Positions 8,191 to 15,104 of a stretch of DNA of 21,744 nt are shown piece after piece; position 1 is the stretch's first letter, and the number at the start of each line of letters is the position of its first letter. The translations under genes and the position numbers were made by a program. The stretch comes from Armatimonadota bacterium (GTDB lineage Bacteria; Armatimonadota; DTGP01; JAHWJO01). Below the pieces are notes generated by a model, which saw only the letters and a program-made list of their open reading frames with translations, did not search any database and was not told the origin of the DNA. Location of the stretch: assembly GCA_019348365.1 (NCBI GenBank), contig JAHWJO010000006.1, forward strand, positions 1-21,744. Direction: 5' to 3'.

Positions 8191-8565
8191 TTAGCGGCGA
8201 GCGTAGCGGGTGGACCGAGTGGAGCGGGACCGAGCGGTGCGAGCCGCGCGGCTCTTGTAGTAGTTCGCCAGCCGCTTATTGCGGGCCGCTTCGTTGCGGT
8301 AATAAGCGGTCCGAGCGCGCTCCTTGCGTCGCTGCGCCTTCTTGGCGTTGTTATAGTTGTACCAGGCGTAGGCCGCCCCCGCCGTGGTCGCGACGGCGGT
8401 GTTCCGGCGACCTTCCGACGGCCGCTGTCCGTTGCGGACCCAGGAATAGACCGCCGCGCCGGTCAACAGCGCCGCCGTATTCTGTCGTCCTTTCGCTCCC
8501 GCGAACGCCGGGGAGACGGCCAGCGCCTGCGCCGCGACAAGGATACCCAGAACCAACTTCTTCAT
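8191..8565 (-). CDS. Small exported Gly/Ala and Arg/Tyr-rich protein with duplicated motif
   Basis: A 124-residue protein with a clear Sec signal peptide (MKKLVLGILVAAQALAVSPA, cleavage probably after AFA). The mature part contains two copies of one motif, NTAALLTGAAVYSW and NTAVATTAGAAYAW, about 30 residues apart. These are glycine/alanine helices that could be glycine-zipper-like. The C-terminal half is strongly basic and rich in Arg, Lys, Tyr and Asn, ending in RSTRSTRYARR. The ATG at 8565 is chosen for the signal peptide and the GGAAAGGG upstream. I do not recognise a named family. The composition suggests a surface-, envelope- or nucleic-acid-associated small protein. It has its own terminator, so it is probably monocistronic. 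Function unknown. Confidence 0.75.
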   Translation of the reverse strand: MKKLVLGILVAAQALAVSPAFAGAKGRQNTAALLTGAAVYSWVRNGQRPSEGRRNTAVATTAGAAYAWYNYNNAKKAQRRKERARTAYYRNEAARNKRLANYYKSRAARTARSRSTRSTRYARR

Positions 8566-8965
8566 TTCGTACCCTTTCCTTATCAAAACGATTGCTCCGG
8601 AACTCCGGGAGCCGCACGAGGAACATCCAATGCGTTACGGTCACTCCACCCCTGTCCCCCGGCGTAATAACCAGACCGACGCCGGGACGCCGGGGTTCCC
8701 TAATTCAGAATAGGATTACCCAGAGTGTAGACGAATTATACCTCCCCTGTCCAGCCCTGGAATCATCGGTCCCTTTCGCCGGATACGCCGCCGAATCGGG
8801 GGGATGGCCGGCTCCGGCAGAGGGGGGCCGCCCCTTCCGGCGGGAGCGGTTTCCGCTCGTTCCGGTAGAGGGAGACCGCCCATCTTGATCAGGGATCTCA
8901 CCCGGAGGAGCGAGTTGTCTTTGCGCCCCGCATGACGTACAACGGGGGTGAAAAAGCCCCCGTCG
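8566..8965. other. Intergenic region between divergent genes
   Basis: I see no coding sequence here. On the minus strand a TATAAT hexamer at 8735-8740 could serve the small exported-protein gene with a leader of about 160 nt, but no matching -35 is visible. A perfect 7-bp hairpin (ACGGGGG / CCCCCGT, 8942-8963) sits directly upstream of the zinc-ribbon gene's putative -35. It lacks a T-tract and so is not a convincing terminator. Confidence 0.35.
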
Positions 8966-8995
8966 CTGACCGGAAGGGGTTCCGTCTGTTACAAT
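8966..8995 (+). promoter_or_regulatory. Putative extended -10 promoter of the zinc-ribbon/TPR gene
   Basis: CTGACC at 8966-8971, an 18-nt spacer, then TGTTACAAT at 8987-8995, which matches the extended -10 TGnTATAAT pattern with one change. The predicted transcript starts near 9002, leaving a leader of about 30 nt with AAGGAG before the ATG at 9033. The same TGTTACAATA core occurs ahead of the next gene. Confidence 0.55.
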
Positions 8996-9032
8996 ACATC
9001 GGTTTCCACTGAACGAATATGAAGGAGCAGAG

Positions 9033-9821
9033 ATGGGTCTCGTCATGCCAGCGGGAGAGAGCGCGCCGACCGGCGTGTGTACGTGCGGCGCTCCCCTCCC
9101 CGAAAACGCCGCTTATTGCGCCAATTGCGGGCGCGCGGTCCGCCCGGTCTGCGGGCTGTGCAACACGGTTTTTAAGGAGAAAGCGGAATTCTGTACGTCC
9201 TGTGGCGCGCCCCGCAGCTTCGCCCGCCCGCTCCAGTGCCCGAATTGCAGCATCCGCCTGATGGGGGGAGGCAATTTCTGTACGGGGTGCGGTCAGCTCC
9301 TGTACAAGCTGTGCAACAACTGCGGCTCCCGCCAGATGCCCGGCTGGCTCCACTGCCCCCTCTGCAACCAGCCCGCCGAGTCTCAGGGCGCGCCGCATGG
9401 CTTCTCGCCGGAGGAGCTGCCCCCGACCGCCATCCCGGCCATCGGCGGGGATTCGCCCCAGGCGCTCGCGGAGATCCTCAACCAGGAGGGCGCAACCGCG
9501 TTCGAGCGGAACCAGCTCCAGGATGCCGAGCAGCTCTTCCGCCGGGCTTCCCAACTCGATGCCGAGGAGCCGCTGTACCTGACCAACCTGGCGGCGGTCT
9601 TGGGCGAGATGGGCCGGGAAGAGGAGGCGGACCAGACGCTTCGGTACGCCCTTCAGATGGACCCCGAAGACCCCTCCACGCTGCTGGCCTGCGGGAACTT
9701 CGCGGCGGACCGGGGCCGGGCGGATGAGGCCGCCGGGTACTGGCGGAAACTGATCGAGGTCGCGCCGGAGAGCGAGGAAGCGGCGGAGGCTCAGGAGAAC
9801 CTGGACGACCTTCAGCCGTAA
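9033..9821 (+). CDS. Four-zinc-ribbon protein with C-terminal TPR repeats
   Basis: A 262-residue soluble protein. Residues 16-111 hold sixteen cysteines in eight pairs (C16/C18, C29/C32, C40/C43, C54/C57, C69/C72, C83/C86, C94/C97, C108/C111), exactly enough for four consecutive zinc ribbons of the double-zinc-ribbon type. A Pro/Gly-rich linker follows (about 112-142). Residues of about 146-250 then form about three TPR units (AFERNQLQDAEQLFRRASQL; NLAAVLGEMGREEEADQTLR; NFAADRGRADEAAGYWRKL). Both parts usually mediate protein contacts, so a scaffold or adaptor role is likely; no catalytic motif is seen. AAGGAG supports the start. The neighbouring SpoIIE-type phosphatase gene has a similar promoter core, which suggests co-regulation or partnership. 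Confidence 0.85.
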   Translation: MGLVMPAGESAPTGVCTCGAPLPENAAYCANCGRAVRPVCGLCNTVFKEKAEFCTSCGAPRSFARPLQCPNCSIRLMGGGNFCTGCGQLLYKLCNNCGSRQMPGWLHCPLCNQPAESQGAPHGFSPEELPPTAIPAIGGDSPQALAEILNQEGATAFERNQLQDAEQLFRRASQLDAEEPLYLTNLAAVLGEMGREEEADQTLRYALQMDPEDPSTLLACGNFAADRGRADEAAGYWRKLIEVAPESEEAAEAQENLDDLQP

Positions 9822-9934
9822 GGGGGTCCGGCGCGATGAGCCGGACGGAGCCGCAGCCGTCCCCGGCAAGAATGGCAGCCTCAAACCGGACGAGGCAAGA
9901 AAGCGTTCCCTCGCAATGCGGAAGAGCGGAAAGG

Positions 9935-9943
9935 TGTTACAAT
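9935..9943 (+). promoter_or_regulatory. Putative extended -10 element of the SpoIIE-type phosphatase gene
   Basis: TGTTACAAT is the same extended -10 core as the one at 8987-8995, followed by A in both cases. No good -35 is visible, which extended -10 promoters can tolerate. Transcription would start near 9950, arguing that the GTG at 9948 is not the true start and that the GTG at 10023 is. Confidence 0.5.
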
Positions 9944-10022
9944 AAGAGTGAGGCGCGGGGCGGGCGCGCTCTCCCCGACCGGCCTTCGCCAACGATCCCG
10001 TACCCGTCAGGAGTCGACTCGC

Positions 10023-11171
10023 GTGGAGACAGAGGTCCCCTACATCCCGGATATCGCGTCTCTCCCCCCCACTCGCGATGCGCTGCTCGAAGGGTGGCAG
10101 GCGGCGCTCCCGGAGAGCGTCCCCGCCCCGGACGAGCGGGTGTACCGCTACATGCGCGAGCTGTCGTTCCTCTCCCGCGATTTCTTTGCCCAGGCGGACG
10201 AGTTCCTGGAGAACGACATCCGCGCCTGCGCCCGCGCCCTCGCGATGTACCTGCTCGACGGGAAGGACAAGCGGGACTGGATCATCGGGTACCGGGACGC
10301 GTTGCAGACCTCGATCCTCCGGCACGTCCGTCTCTCCCCGAACGTCACGGGCAAGATCGCCCGGTTCCTCGACGCGGTGACGGACGAATTCTGGAGCGCC
10401 TATTCGGACCAGTTCCGCCTCAAGGTCCGCCAGCAGCAGCGCGAGACCCTCACGCAGGAATTGCGCCTCGCGAAAGAGATCCAGGCGCGGCTCCTCCCCA
10501 AGCGCGTGCCGCCCGTCCCCGGCTTCGACATCGAGGGCCGGCTCATCCCCGCGAGCGAAGTGGGCGGCGACTACTGGAGCTGCAAGTACTACGAGCAGGA
10601 CGGGATCGTGACGGTGAAGCTGGCCGACATCGCCGGACACGGGATCGCGGCGGCGATGCTGGTGTCGGCGGTGAAGTTCATCTCCGGCGGCTGGTACCGG
10701 GGAGCGGACTCGGCGGCGGACGTGATCGAGAACACGAACCGGGTGCTGGTGAAGGAGACCCCCGCCGACATCCTCGTGACGATGTTCTACGGCTGGCTCC
10801 GGCCCGAAGAGCGCACCATCGACATCGTGAACGCGGGGCATCACCCGATCCTGTTCTGCCGGAGCGAGAATATCCAGGAGATCCCGCCGACGGGGCCGGT
10901 GCTCGGCCTGATCCAGAGCCAGTTCAAGGAGGAGCGGTATCAACTGGAGACCGGCGACGTGATCTTCTGCTGCTCGGACGGGGTCATCGAGGCCCGGCGG
11001 CAGGAGCCGTTCGGGACCGAGCGCCTGAAAGAAGTCCTCCGCCGCCACCGGGACCTCTCCGCCGGGGAGCAGTGCGACGCGGTCATCCACGCCGTCACCC
11101 GCTTCGCCGGGCAGCCCCAGGACGACATCTCGATGATCGCCATCCGGGTGCTGGACCCGCCTTCGAGGTGA
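10023..11171 (+). CDS. SpoIIE/RsbU-type PP2C serine phosphatase
   Basis: A 382-residue protein phosphatase of the PPM/SpoIIE family, which in characterised systems dephosphorylates anti-anti-sigma (STAS) proteins. Seen: an alpha-helical N-terminal region (about 40-140), a linker helix ending LAKEIQARLLP, then the phosphatase domain with GGDYW (D183), LADIAGHG (D202), NAGHHPIL, CSDGVIEA (D319) and DDISMIAIRV (D367/D368). The metal-binding aspartates are all present, so it should be active. The start is set at GTG 10023, which has AGGAG 9 nt upstream; an in-frame GTG at 9948 lies at the expected transcription start. The N-terminal helical region may be a signal-input domain (RsbU- or RsbR-like), but I cannot assign it. 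No STAS or anti-sigma gene lies in the window, so its target is elsewhere. Confidence 0.9.
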   Translation: METEVPYIPDIASLPPTRDALLEGWQAALPESVPAPDERVYRYMRELSFLSRDFFAQADEFLENDIRACARALAMYLLDGKDKRDWIIGYRDALQTSILRHVRLSPNVTGKIARFLDAVTDEFWSAYSDQFRLKVRQQQRETLTQELRLAKEIQARLLPKRVPPVPGFDIEGRLIPASEVGGDYWSCKYYEQDGIVTVKLADIAGHGIAAAMLVSAVKFISGGWYRGADSAADVIENTNRVLVKETPADILVTMFYGWLRPEERTIDIVNAGHHPILFCRSENIQEIPPTGPVLGLIQSQFKEERYQLETGDVIFCCSDGVIEARRQEPFGTERLKEVLRRHRDLSAGEQCDAVIHAVTRFAGQPQDDISMIAIRVLDPPSR

Positions 11172-11298
11172 GTCGATAATTTGTATTCAACCACCATCTT
11201 TATAGAATGGGTTGACCCGATATCTCCTCTGGCACACTGATACCAAATGAGAAAAGAAAGGAGCCTGAAGGCACGGTAGCCCCTCCTGAGAGAGGGAG

Positions 11299-11370
11299 GA
11301 TACGATGTGCCGCTATCTGTGGACAAACGAAGGCTGGTTCTACCTCGCGGTCTTGCTGGAGCTGTCCCGC
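11299..11370 (+). pseudogene. Possible IS3-family transposase remnant
   Basis: A 24-codon stretch reads D-T-M-C-R then YLWTNEGWFYLAVLLELSR. It resembles the segment around the first catalytic Asp of IS3-type OrfB integrase domains (DITYxxTxEGWLYLAVVxDLxSR). No transposase sequence continues on either side, and no terminal inverted repeats are visible. The rest of the gap at 11172-11403 holds a promoter-like TTGTAT - 16 nt - TAGAAT (11181-11208) with no obvious gene behind it. The match is short, so the call is tentative. Confidence 0.4.
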
Positions 11371-11403
11371 GAGCATCCTGTGCGGAACCCCCCAACCTGA
11401 TGG

Positions 11404-11913
11404 TCAGTGCGCTGTCACCTCATCCCCTTTCTCCGCCCCCGCGTCGGCGGCAAGGGAAAGAGCCGTCAGATAGACCCGTTTATACTCCTTCTTGAAGTGG
11501 TACTGTCCTCCACGCTGCTCCAGGTAGCCTGCCATCTCCAGTTCCCGAAGGTGGTGATAGGCCTGGCCTGTTGTTCTCAGCCCGATGTCCTCCGACACCA
11601 GTTCCGCTGCACTCTTGGGGGATGGAAGGAGGCTCCGAAGGACTGCCAGTCGGACCTCACTCCCGAGCACGGAGAGCACCTGGGCGACCCTGTAGTCGGG
11701 ATTGTCGATCAGTCTCTGGACGGCATTCCCTGTCCGAATGCTCCACCAGGAGAACGCTTCGCCCGCCTCCCCCCCCTCATGGACGGCTCCGAAGTGGCCG
11801 ACAATATGGAAACCTTCGTTCCCCCTTTTCACCACCTCACGGATGGACAAGTCGAGGAGGTCCCCCATCCTGCCACTGAGATTGTCTTCCTTCTCCATTG
11901 AGCTTTCTTCCAT
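11404..11913 (-). CDS. Winged-helix (ArsR-like) transcriptional regulator
   Basis: A 169-residue DNA-binding protein. Residues of about 76-141 form an ArsR-like winged helix: VLSVLGSEVRLAVLRSLL, a turn (SAAELVSEDIGL), a recognition helix region TGQAYHHLRELEMAGYL and a wing QRGGQYHF. The first 70 residues are not recognised and could be a sensory or dimerisation extension (FHIVGHFGAVHEGGEAGEAF). The protein contains no cysteine, so the classic ArsR/SmtB thiol metal site is absent and a different signal is likely. ATG 11913 has AGGAGG 5 nt upstream. A perfect dyad at 11930-11955 lies just ahead of the start, in promoter position, suggesting autoregulation. Targets are unknown; the fatty-acid desaturase is the nearest intact gene on the other side. 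Confidence 0.8.
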   Translation of the reverse strand: MEESSMEKEDNLSGRMGDLLDLSIREVVKRGNEGFHIVGHFGAVHEGGEAGEAFSWWSIRTGNAVQRLIDNPDYRVAQVLSVLGSEVRLAVLRSLLPSPKSAAELVSEDIGLRTTGQAYHHLRELEMAGYLEQRGGQYHFKKEYKRVYLTALSLAADAGAEKGDEVTAH

Positions 11914-11929
11914 ACCCTCCTCCTTTAAT

Positions 11930-11955
11930 ATTACGGAATTACGCTTTTCCGTAAT
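11930..11955. promoter_or_regulatory. Perfect dyad operator upstream of the winged-helix regulator
   Basis: ATTACGGAA (11930-11938) and TTCCGTAAT (11947-11955) form perfect 9-bp inverted arms around an 8-nt centre that contains a further direct ATTACG (11938-11943). The site lies 17-42 nt upstream of the regulator's ATG, on top of the likely -10 region (TAATAT on the minus strand). It is a natural binding site for a dimeric winged-helix repressor, most simply the gene's own product. A possible start on the plus strand lies at 11998, so it could control both directions. Confidence 0.7.
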
Positions 11956-11997
11956 CGCCTACACGGTCAGTGTATCAGGCCCTCCAGAATAATACAA

Positions 11998-12150
11998 ATG
12001 GAACGGACGGAAAGCTCGCGCATGATGAGGCGTGAATGCTATCTTGTGGGTGAACCGATCCCAGCGCCGATTCCCCTAAAAGAAGTCACCTCCCACCTAT
12101 TCGGTCTCAGACCTGAAGATGCTCCTCCAGCACATTTGCAAGATGAATGA
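11998..12150 (+). CDS. Candidate small ORF, 50 codons, divergent from the regulator
   Basis: An open frame of 50 codons begins at ATG 11998 (MERTESSRMMRRECYLVGEP) and ends ...APPAHLQDE. Its composition looks protein-like rather than random, and it is divergent from the regulator across the dyad operator. However, no Shine-Dalgarno is visible and I recognise no family. It may be a remnant of a larger gene, given the decayed sequence around it. Confidence 0.2.
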   Translation: MERTESSRMMRRECYLVGEPIPAPIPLKEVTSHLFGLRPEDAPPAHLQDE

Positions 12151-12219
12151 TGACGACTGACCGCCTTGAATTTAGCGAACGGGCTACGGGAGAGGCGTGA
12201 TCTGGAGGCTCTCAATCCC

Positions 12220-12713
12220 CCGCTCTCAGCCTTCCGCTCCATCCCCACGATTAGCCCTTTTGGTGGATGTTGCGAGCCTCCACCGGGTCCAACCCCATCC
12301 CTTCGGGATCAGGGCTTTCAGATCTTGGATGCGCCTCTTGCGTCAGAGTACGGCCCGCCTTCCCGACTTGCCGACGATCTCCCCACAGTCGTTGAGTGTG
12401 AATGCCTCGTTATCCTCGGCGTTCGGGAGCGCGCCAAGGTCGGTCATGCGGCCTCGTTCCCACAGGAAGGCGTTTTTGGCGGATACTGTTTCACCCCAGA
12501 GCACCACCATCGACGGCCCGAGCTGCCGATGACCTGTCCCCGCGCGTTGCTGTCATGGGCGATACTGTCGTCTTCGGAGCGGAGCGCGCCGAGGTACCCT
12601 CTCCGTGCTGCCTGCCAGAGGAAGTCGGGGTGATGAATACCTCTGTAAGGAACCGGAAACCAGGTTGTAACGGTTGGTTCAGGAGAGCGATGTGAGCCCT
12701 GTCGATAGGTCAA
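12220..12713 (-). pseudogene. Broken HAF-repeat extracellular protein gene
   Basis: Read on the minus strand, several frames together restore consecutive HAF-type repeats: DFLWQ...YLGALRSEDDSIAHDSNARGQVIGSS from 12713; after a frame change near 12510-12530, VVLWGETVSAKNAFLWERG and RMTDLGALPNAEDNEAF followed by TLNDCGEIVGKS; then an in-frame TGA (12343-12345); then IQDLKALIPKGWGW; then, in another frame, EARNIHQKG and finally IVG. The pattern of FLW-x-G-xMTDLG-xL followed by N-x-RGQVVG is the HAF signature of secreted repeat proteins. At least one stop and three frame changes make it non-functional. The 5' end with the signal peptide is missing. The segment at 12151-12219 shows nothing recognisable. 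Confidence 0.8.
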
Positions 12714-12850
12714 AGTAGGGGTGGGAGAGCATGAGAGGCGTGAAAGAACTTTTTGGAGGAAGAGGAGAAGACGGCATTCAACTCTCCCCTCTCATGATCG
12801 TTTCAGGAATGTGACAGATTGCCCAAGTCGGAGAAGAGGAACGGTGACCC

Positions 12851-13651
12851 ATGAAGAAGTCTCCCGAAATCCAGCACGATCCCCGCATCCGCTCCATCGA
12901 GTGGCGAAACCTCGTTCCGTTGAACCGATACGAGGTCGTGAGGGAGTTGATGCTCCCTCTCCCCTGGCTCGGTGGGAGCTTCGGGTTTGCTCATCAGGGT
13001 CAGCTTCTACCCGCCCTGGGCTGCTCCTTCGTCTTCTTTCTGTGCGGCCTGCGGCTGGTACACAACGCCTACCACTACGCGCTCGGGCTGCCAAGGGTCT
13101 GGACCGAAAGAGTGATCTTCCTGATGAGCCTTCTCATGCTGGGCTCGATGCACGCCGTTCAGTTCAACCACCTGCGGCACCACCGACTCTGCATGGACGA
13201 CGAGGACGTGGAGGCGAGGAGTGCCCGCATGGGGGCGTTCCAGGCGCTCGCGTTCGGCCCCGTCTTTCCGATCCTCCTGCACCTCACCGCGATACGCTTG
13301 GGCTCGGAGCGCATCAGAAGATGGATCTGCCTGGAACTGGCGGCGAACGTGGCCTGGGTTGGGGTCGTCTTTACGTGGGATCTGACTCCCCTGGGTTATC
13401 ACGTGATCGCCATGGCGGTCGGTCATTGCTTCACCGCCTTCTTCGCCGTCTGGACGGTCCATCACGGGTGCGACAGGGATCATTCCATCGCCCGCACGAT
13501 GCGCGGAAACTGGAAGAACCTCCTGAGTTACCAGATGTTCCGCCACGTCGAGCACCACCTCTTCCCCAGCGTGCCGACCTGCCACCTGGATCGCATTTCA
13601 GAGCGTCTGGACCAGGTGGCACCCGAATTGAAGATGAATCAGGTGTTCTGA
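12851..13651 (+). CDS. Membrane fatty-acid desaturase/hydroxylase family protein
   Basis: A 266-residue integral membrane di-iron enzyme of the fatty-acid desaturase family. The three histidine boxes are intact: HNAYH (71-75), HLRHH (107-111) and HVEHH (232-236), the last followed by LFPSVP. Hydrophobic stretches at about 54-70, 88-102, 128-147 and 162-198 give a four-helix layout. The length is at the short end for acyl-lipid desaturases and also fits carotenoid or sterol-type hydroxylases, so the substrate is uncertain. It needs O2 and an electron donor, and no ferredoxin or cytochrome gene is adjacent. A weak GAGGAA lies upstream of the ATG. A strong hairpin follows at 13724. It is the only intact enzyme gene in a stretch full of pseudogenes. 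Confidence 0.85.
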   Translation: MKKSPEIQHDPRIRSIEWRNLVPLNRYEVVRELMLPLPWLGGSFGFAHQGQLLPALGCSFVFFLCGLRLVHNAYHYALGLPRVWTERVIFLMSLLMLGSMHAVQFNHLRHHRLCMDDEDVEARSARMGAFQALAFGPVFPILLHLTAIRLGSERIRRWICLELAANVAWVGVVFTWDLTPLGYHVIAMAVGHCFTAFFAVWTVHHGCDRDHSIARTMRGNWKNLLSYQMFRHVEHHLFPSVPTCHLDRISERLDQVAPELKMNQVF

Positions 13652-13723
13652 TTGGAGCAGCCGAGTGAGAGCGGGTCACAAATGGCTCGTAGGCTGATGC
13701 TGTTCTGGAGATGTACCGATTTG

Positions 13724-13756
13724 TGTGGGCGGGGAATTGGATCTTCCCCGCCCACA
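13724..13756 (+). terminator. Strong hairpin downstream of the desaturase gene
   Basis: A perfect 13-bp stem, TGTGGGCGGGGAA / TTCCCCGCCCACA, with a 7-nt loop lies 72 nt after the desaturase stop. The tail TCTTAGG is only weakly T-rich, but stem length and position support a transcription terminator or 3'-end-protecting structure. Confidence 0.7.
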
Positions 13757-13883
13757 TCTTAGGGCTGTAGAGGAGGTACACCACGTTTCAATGGCCCCTC
13801 GATGGAAGCAGGCTGTACTACATAGTTAGGGAGGCCATCGTTATCCTGAACTTCCACATCCTCTTCGCGTTGAGTGTTGCAGC

Positions 13884-14127
13884 AGATTTTCCCCTGCCCA
13901 GTTCCTCTGCGTGATCCTCCTTAACATCGGCCTCCATGGTATGGATGGCTACGAGGTGGCCCGGAGGCTGCGGGAGGAGGGGAGAGCCGTTCGGATCGCG
14001 GCCCTCATAGATTACGGGCAGGAGGAGGATCGGCAAAAAACCCGCGGAGCGGTCATTGACCAGCACTTCATCAAGTCCGTGAATCATGGATGGCTTTCCC
14101 GGTGGATCAACGAGGAAGGCGAACGTA
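13884..14127 (+). pseudogene. Decayed response-regulator receiver domain
   Basis: The frame reads VILLNIGLHGMDGYEVARRL, then a segment RIAALIDYGQEEDRQKT and DQHFIKSVNHGWLSRWINEE. This is clearly the beta3-to-alpha5 part of a CheY-like receiver domain, as found at the C-terminus of hybrid kinases. The phosphoacceptor Asp is Asn, the usual Pro after GL is His, the conserved Thr/Ser of beta4 is Ile, and KP is KS. The N-terminal half (beta1-alpha2) is missing and no start with a ribosome-binding site is seen. The rest of the 667-nt gap (13652-14318) holds the terminator upstream and nothing else convincing apart from a short tandem repeat. Confidence 0.7.
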
Positions 14128-14206
14128 CTGCACGACCTAAAGCAGGTGGGATGCGGAACCGCTCATATGGGCGGCAGGAATCATCGATAGCAGGGGGTCT
14201 CATTGA

Positions 14207-14231
14207 AAAGACTCTTCTGTAAAGACTCTTC
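14207..14231. repeat. Short tandem repeat AAAGACTCTTC x2
   Basis: Two exact 11-nt copies lie at 14207-14217 and 14221-14231 (14-nt period). They sit in the non-coding sequence between the receiver-domain remnant and the PPP phosphatase gene. No function is evident. Confidence 0.5.
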
Positions 14232-14318
14232 ACACGGCTCCCTCTGAGGATTCGACGCAATGGCTTTGCTTAGCTCCGTGTACTCCTTTTCATGGGAATA
14301 CCACTTCTCCTCTCCTCC

Positions 14319-15053
14319 CTAAAACGACCGGTTCGCGTGGCGGTCGCCGACGCTGAAGATCTCCTGGTCCGGCAGGCGAACGGCGGAGAGGAACCCCTGC
14401 GGATGGCGACCGCAGCCCGTATCCACGTTGATGCGATGGGGGAGGATTCGGGCTTGCAGATCGCCCCCGTCGTAAGGGGTGGGGGTGTGGCCGTGCATGA
14501 CGAGCTTGTCCAGCGCGTAGACCTCGTCCACCCAGCCCTGCCGAATCGTCATGAGGTCATGAGGTTCCTGCTCGTCCAGCGGAACACCGGGTTTGAAGCC
14601 CGCGTGGACGTAGTGGGCGTGCTCGTCCTCGTAGCGGAGTCGCGTTGCGGTCAGGAAATCGAGATGGCTTTTCGGTAGCCAGTCCGGGTTGCTTCGGAGT
14701 CGCTTGAGCTTCAGCCCCGACAGGAAGCCTTTAGTCTGGATCCCATACGATTGCAGGGCGGCATCCCCGCCGTGAGAGTAGAGCCAGTCCCGGGGGGAGA
14801 CGGGATGGCCGACCGACTCGATACCCAGCCATTGCATGAACATATCCTCGTGGTTGCCCCGGAGGAAGACGCAATTCCAGCGGTGTCGATACTCCAGGAG
14901 CTGTTCGATCACGCCGCAGCTGTCCGGGCCCCGGTCGACATAATCCCCGATGAAGACGAGGGTGTCGTCCTTCTTGAGAGGGAGTTGCAGCTCGACGAGC
15001 TCCCGCATGAAGTCCGCTCGACCGTGAATATCTCCGACAGCGTAAGTGGGCAC
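14319..15053 (-). CDS. PPP-family metallophosphatase (serine/threonine phosphatase-like)
   Basis: A 244-residue calcineurin-like phosphoesterase of the bacterial PPP type. Metal and catalytic motifs appear in order: GDIHG (7-11), GDYVDRG (36-42), GNHE (66-69), HAG (150-152) and HGHT (187-190). Relatives dephosphorylate phosphoproteins (PrpA/PrpE-like) or cleave dinucleoside tetraphosphates (ApaH); motifs alone do not separate these. It is cytosolic, without a signal peptide. The start is a GTG with AGGAG 11 nt upstream; no ATG fits the GDIHG position. It is the last gene of a minus-strand run, 51 nt after the HldA-type kinase gene. Confidence 0.88.
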   Translation of the reverse strand: MPTYAVGDIHGRADFMRELVELQLPLKKDDTLVFIGDYVDRGPDSCGVIEQLLEYRHRWNCVFLRGNHEDMFMQWLGIESVGHPVSPRDWLYSHGGDAALQSYGIQTKGFLSGLKLKRLRSNPDWLPKSHLDFLTATRLRYEDEHAHYVHAGFKPGVPLDEQEPHDLMTIRQGWVDEVYALDKLVMHGHTPTPYDGGDLQARILPHRINVDTGCGRHPQGFLSAVRLPDQEIFSVGDRHANRSF

Positions 15054-15104
15054 GATCCTTGATGCTCCTAATCTACTCCGATGAAGGAGGCGGTCGATTT
15101 CCTG

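Noticed and set aside
8942..8963. Perfect 7-bp hairpin as a terminator
   Set aside because: It has no T-tract on either strand and no gene ends nearby; it lies directly upstream of a promoter and is more likely incidental or regulatory.
8898..11090. Long minus-strand open frame (730 codons) opposite the zinc-ribbon and phosphatase genes
   Set aside because: It is antisense to two genes with clear domains, is Arg/Pro/Val-rich low-similarity sequence, and arises from high-GC codon bias on the other strand.
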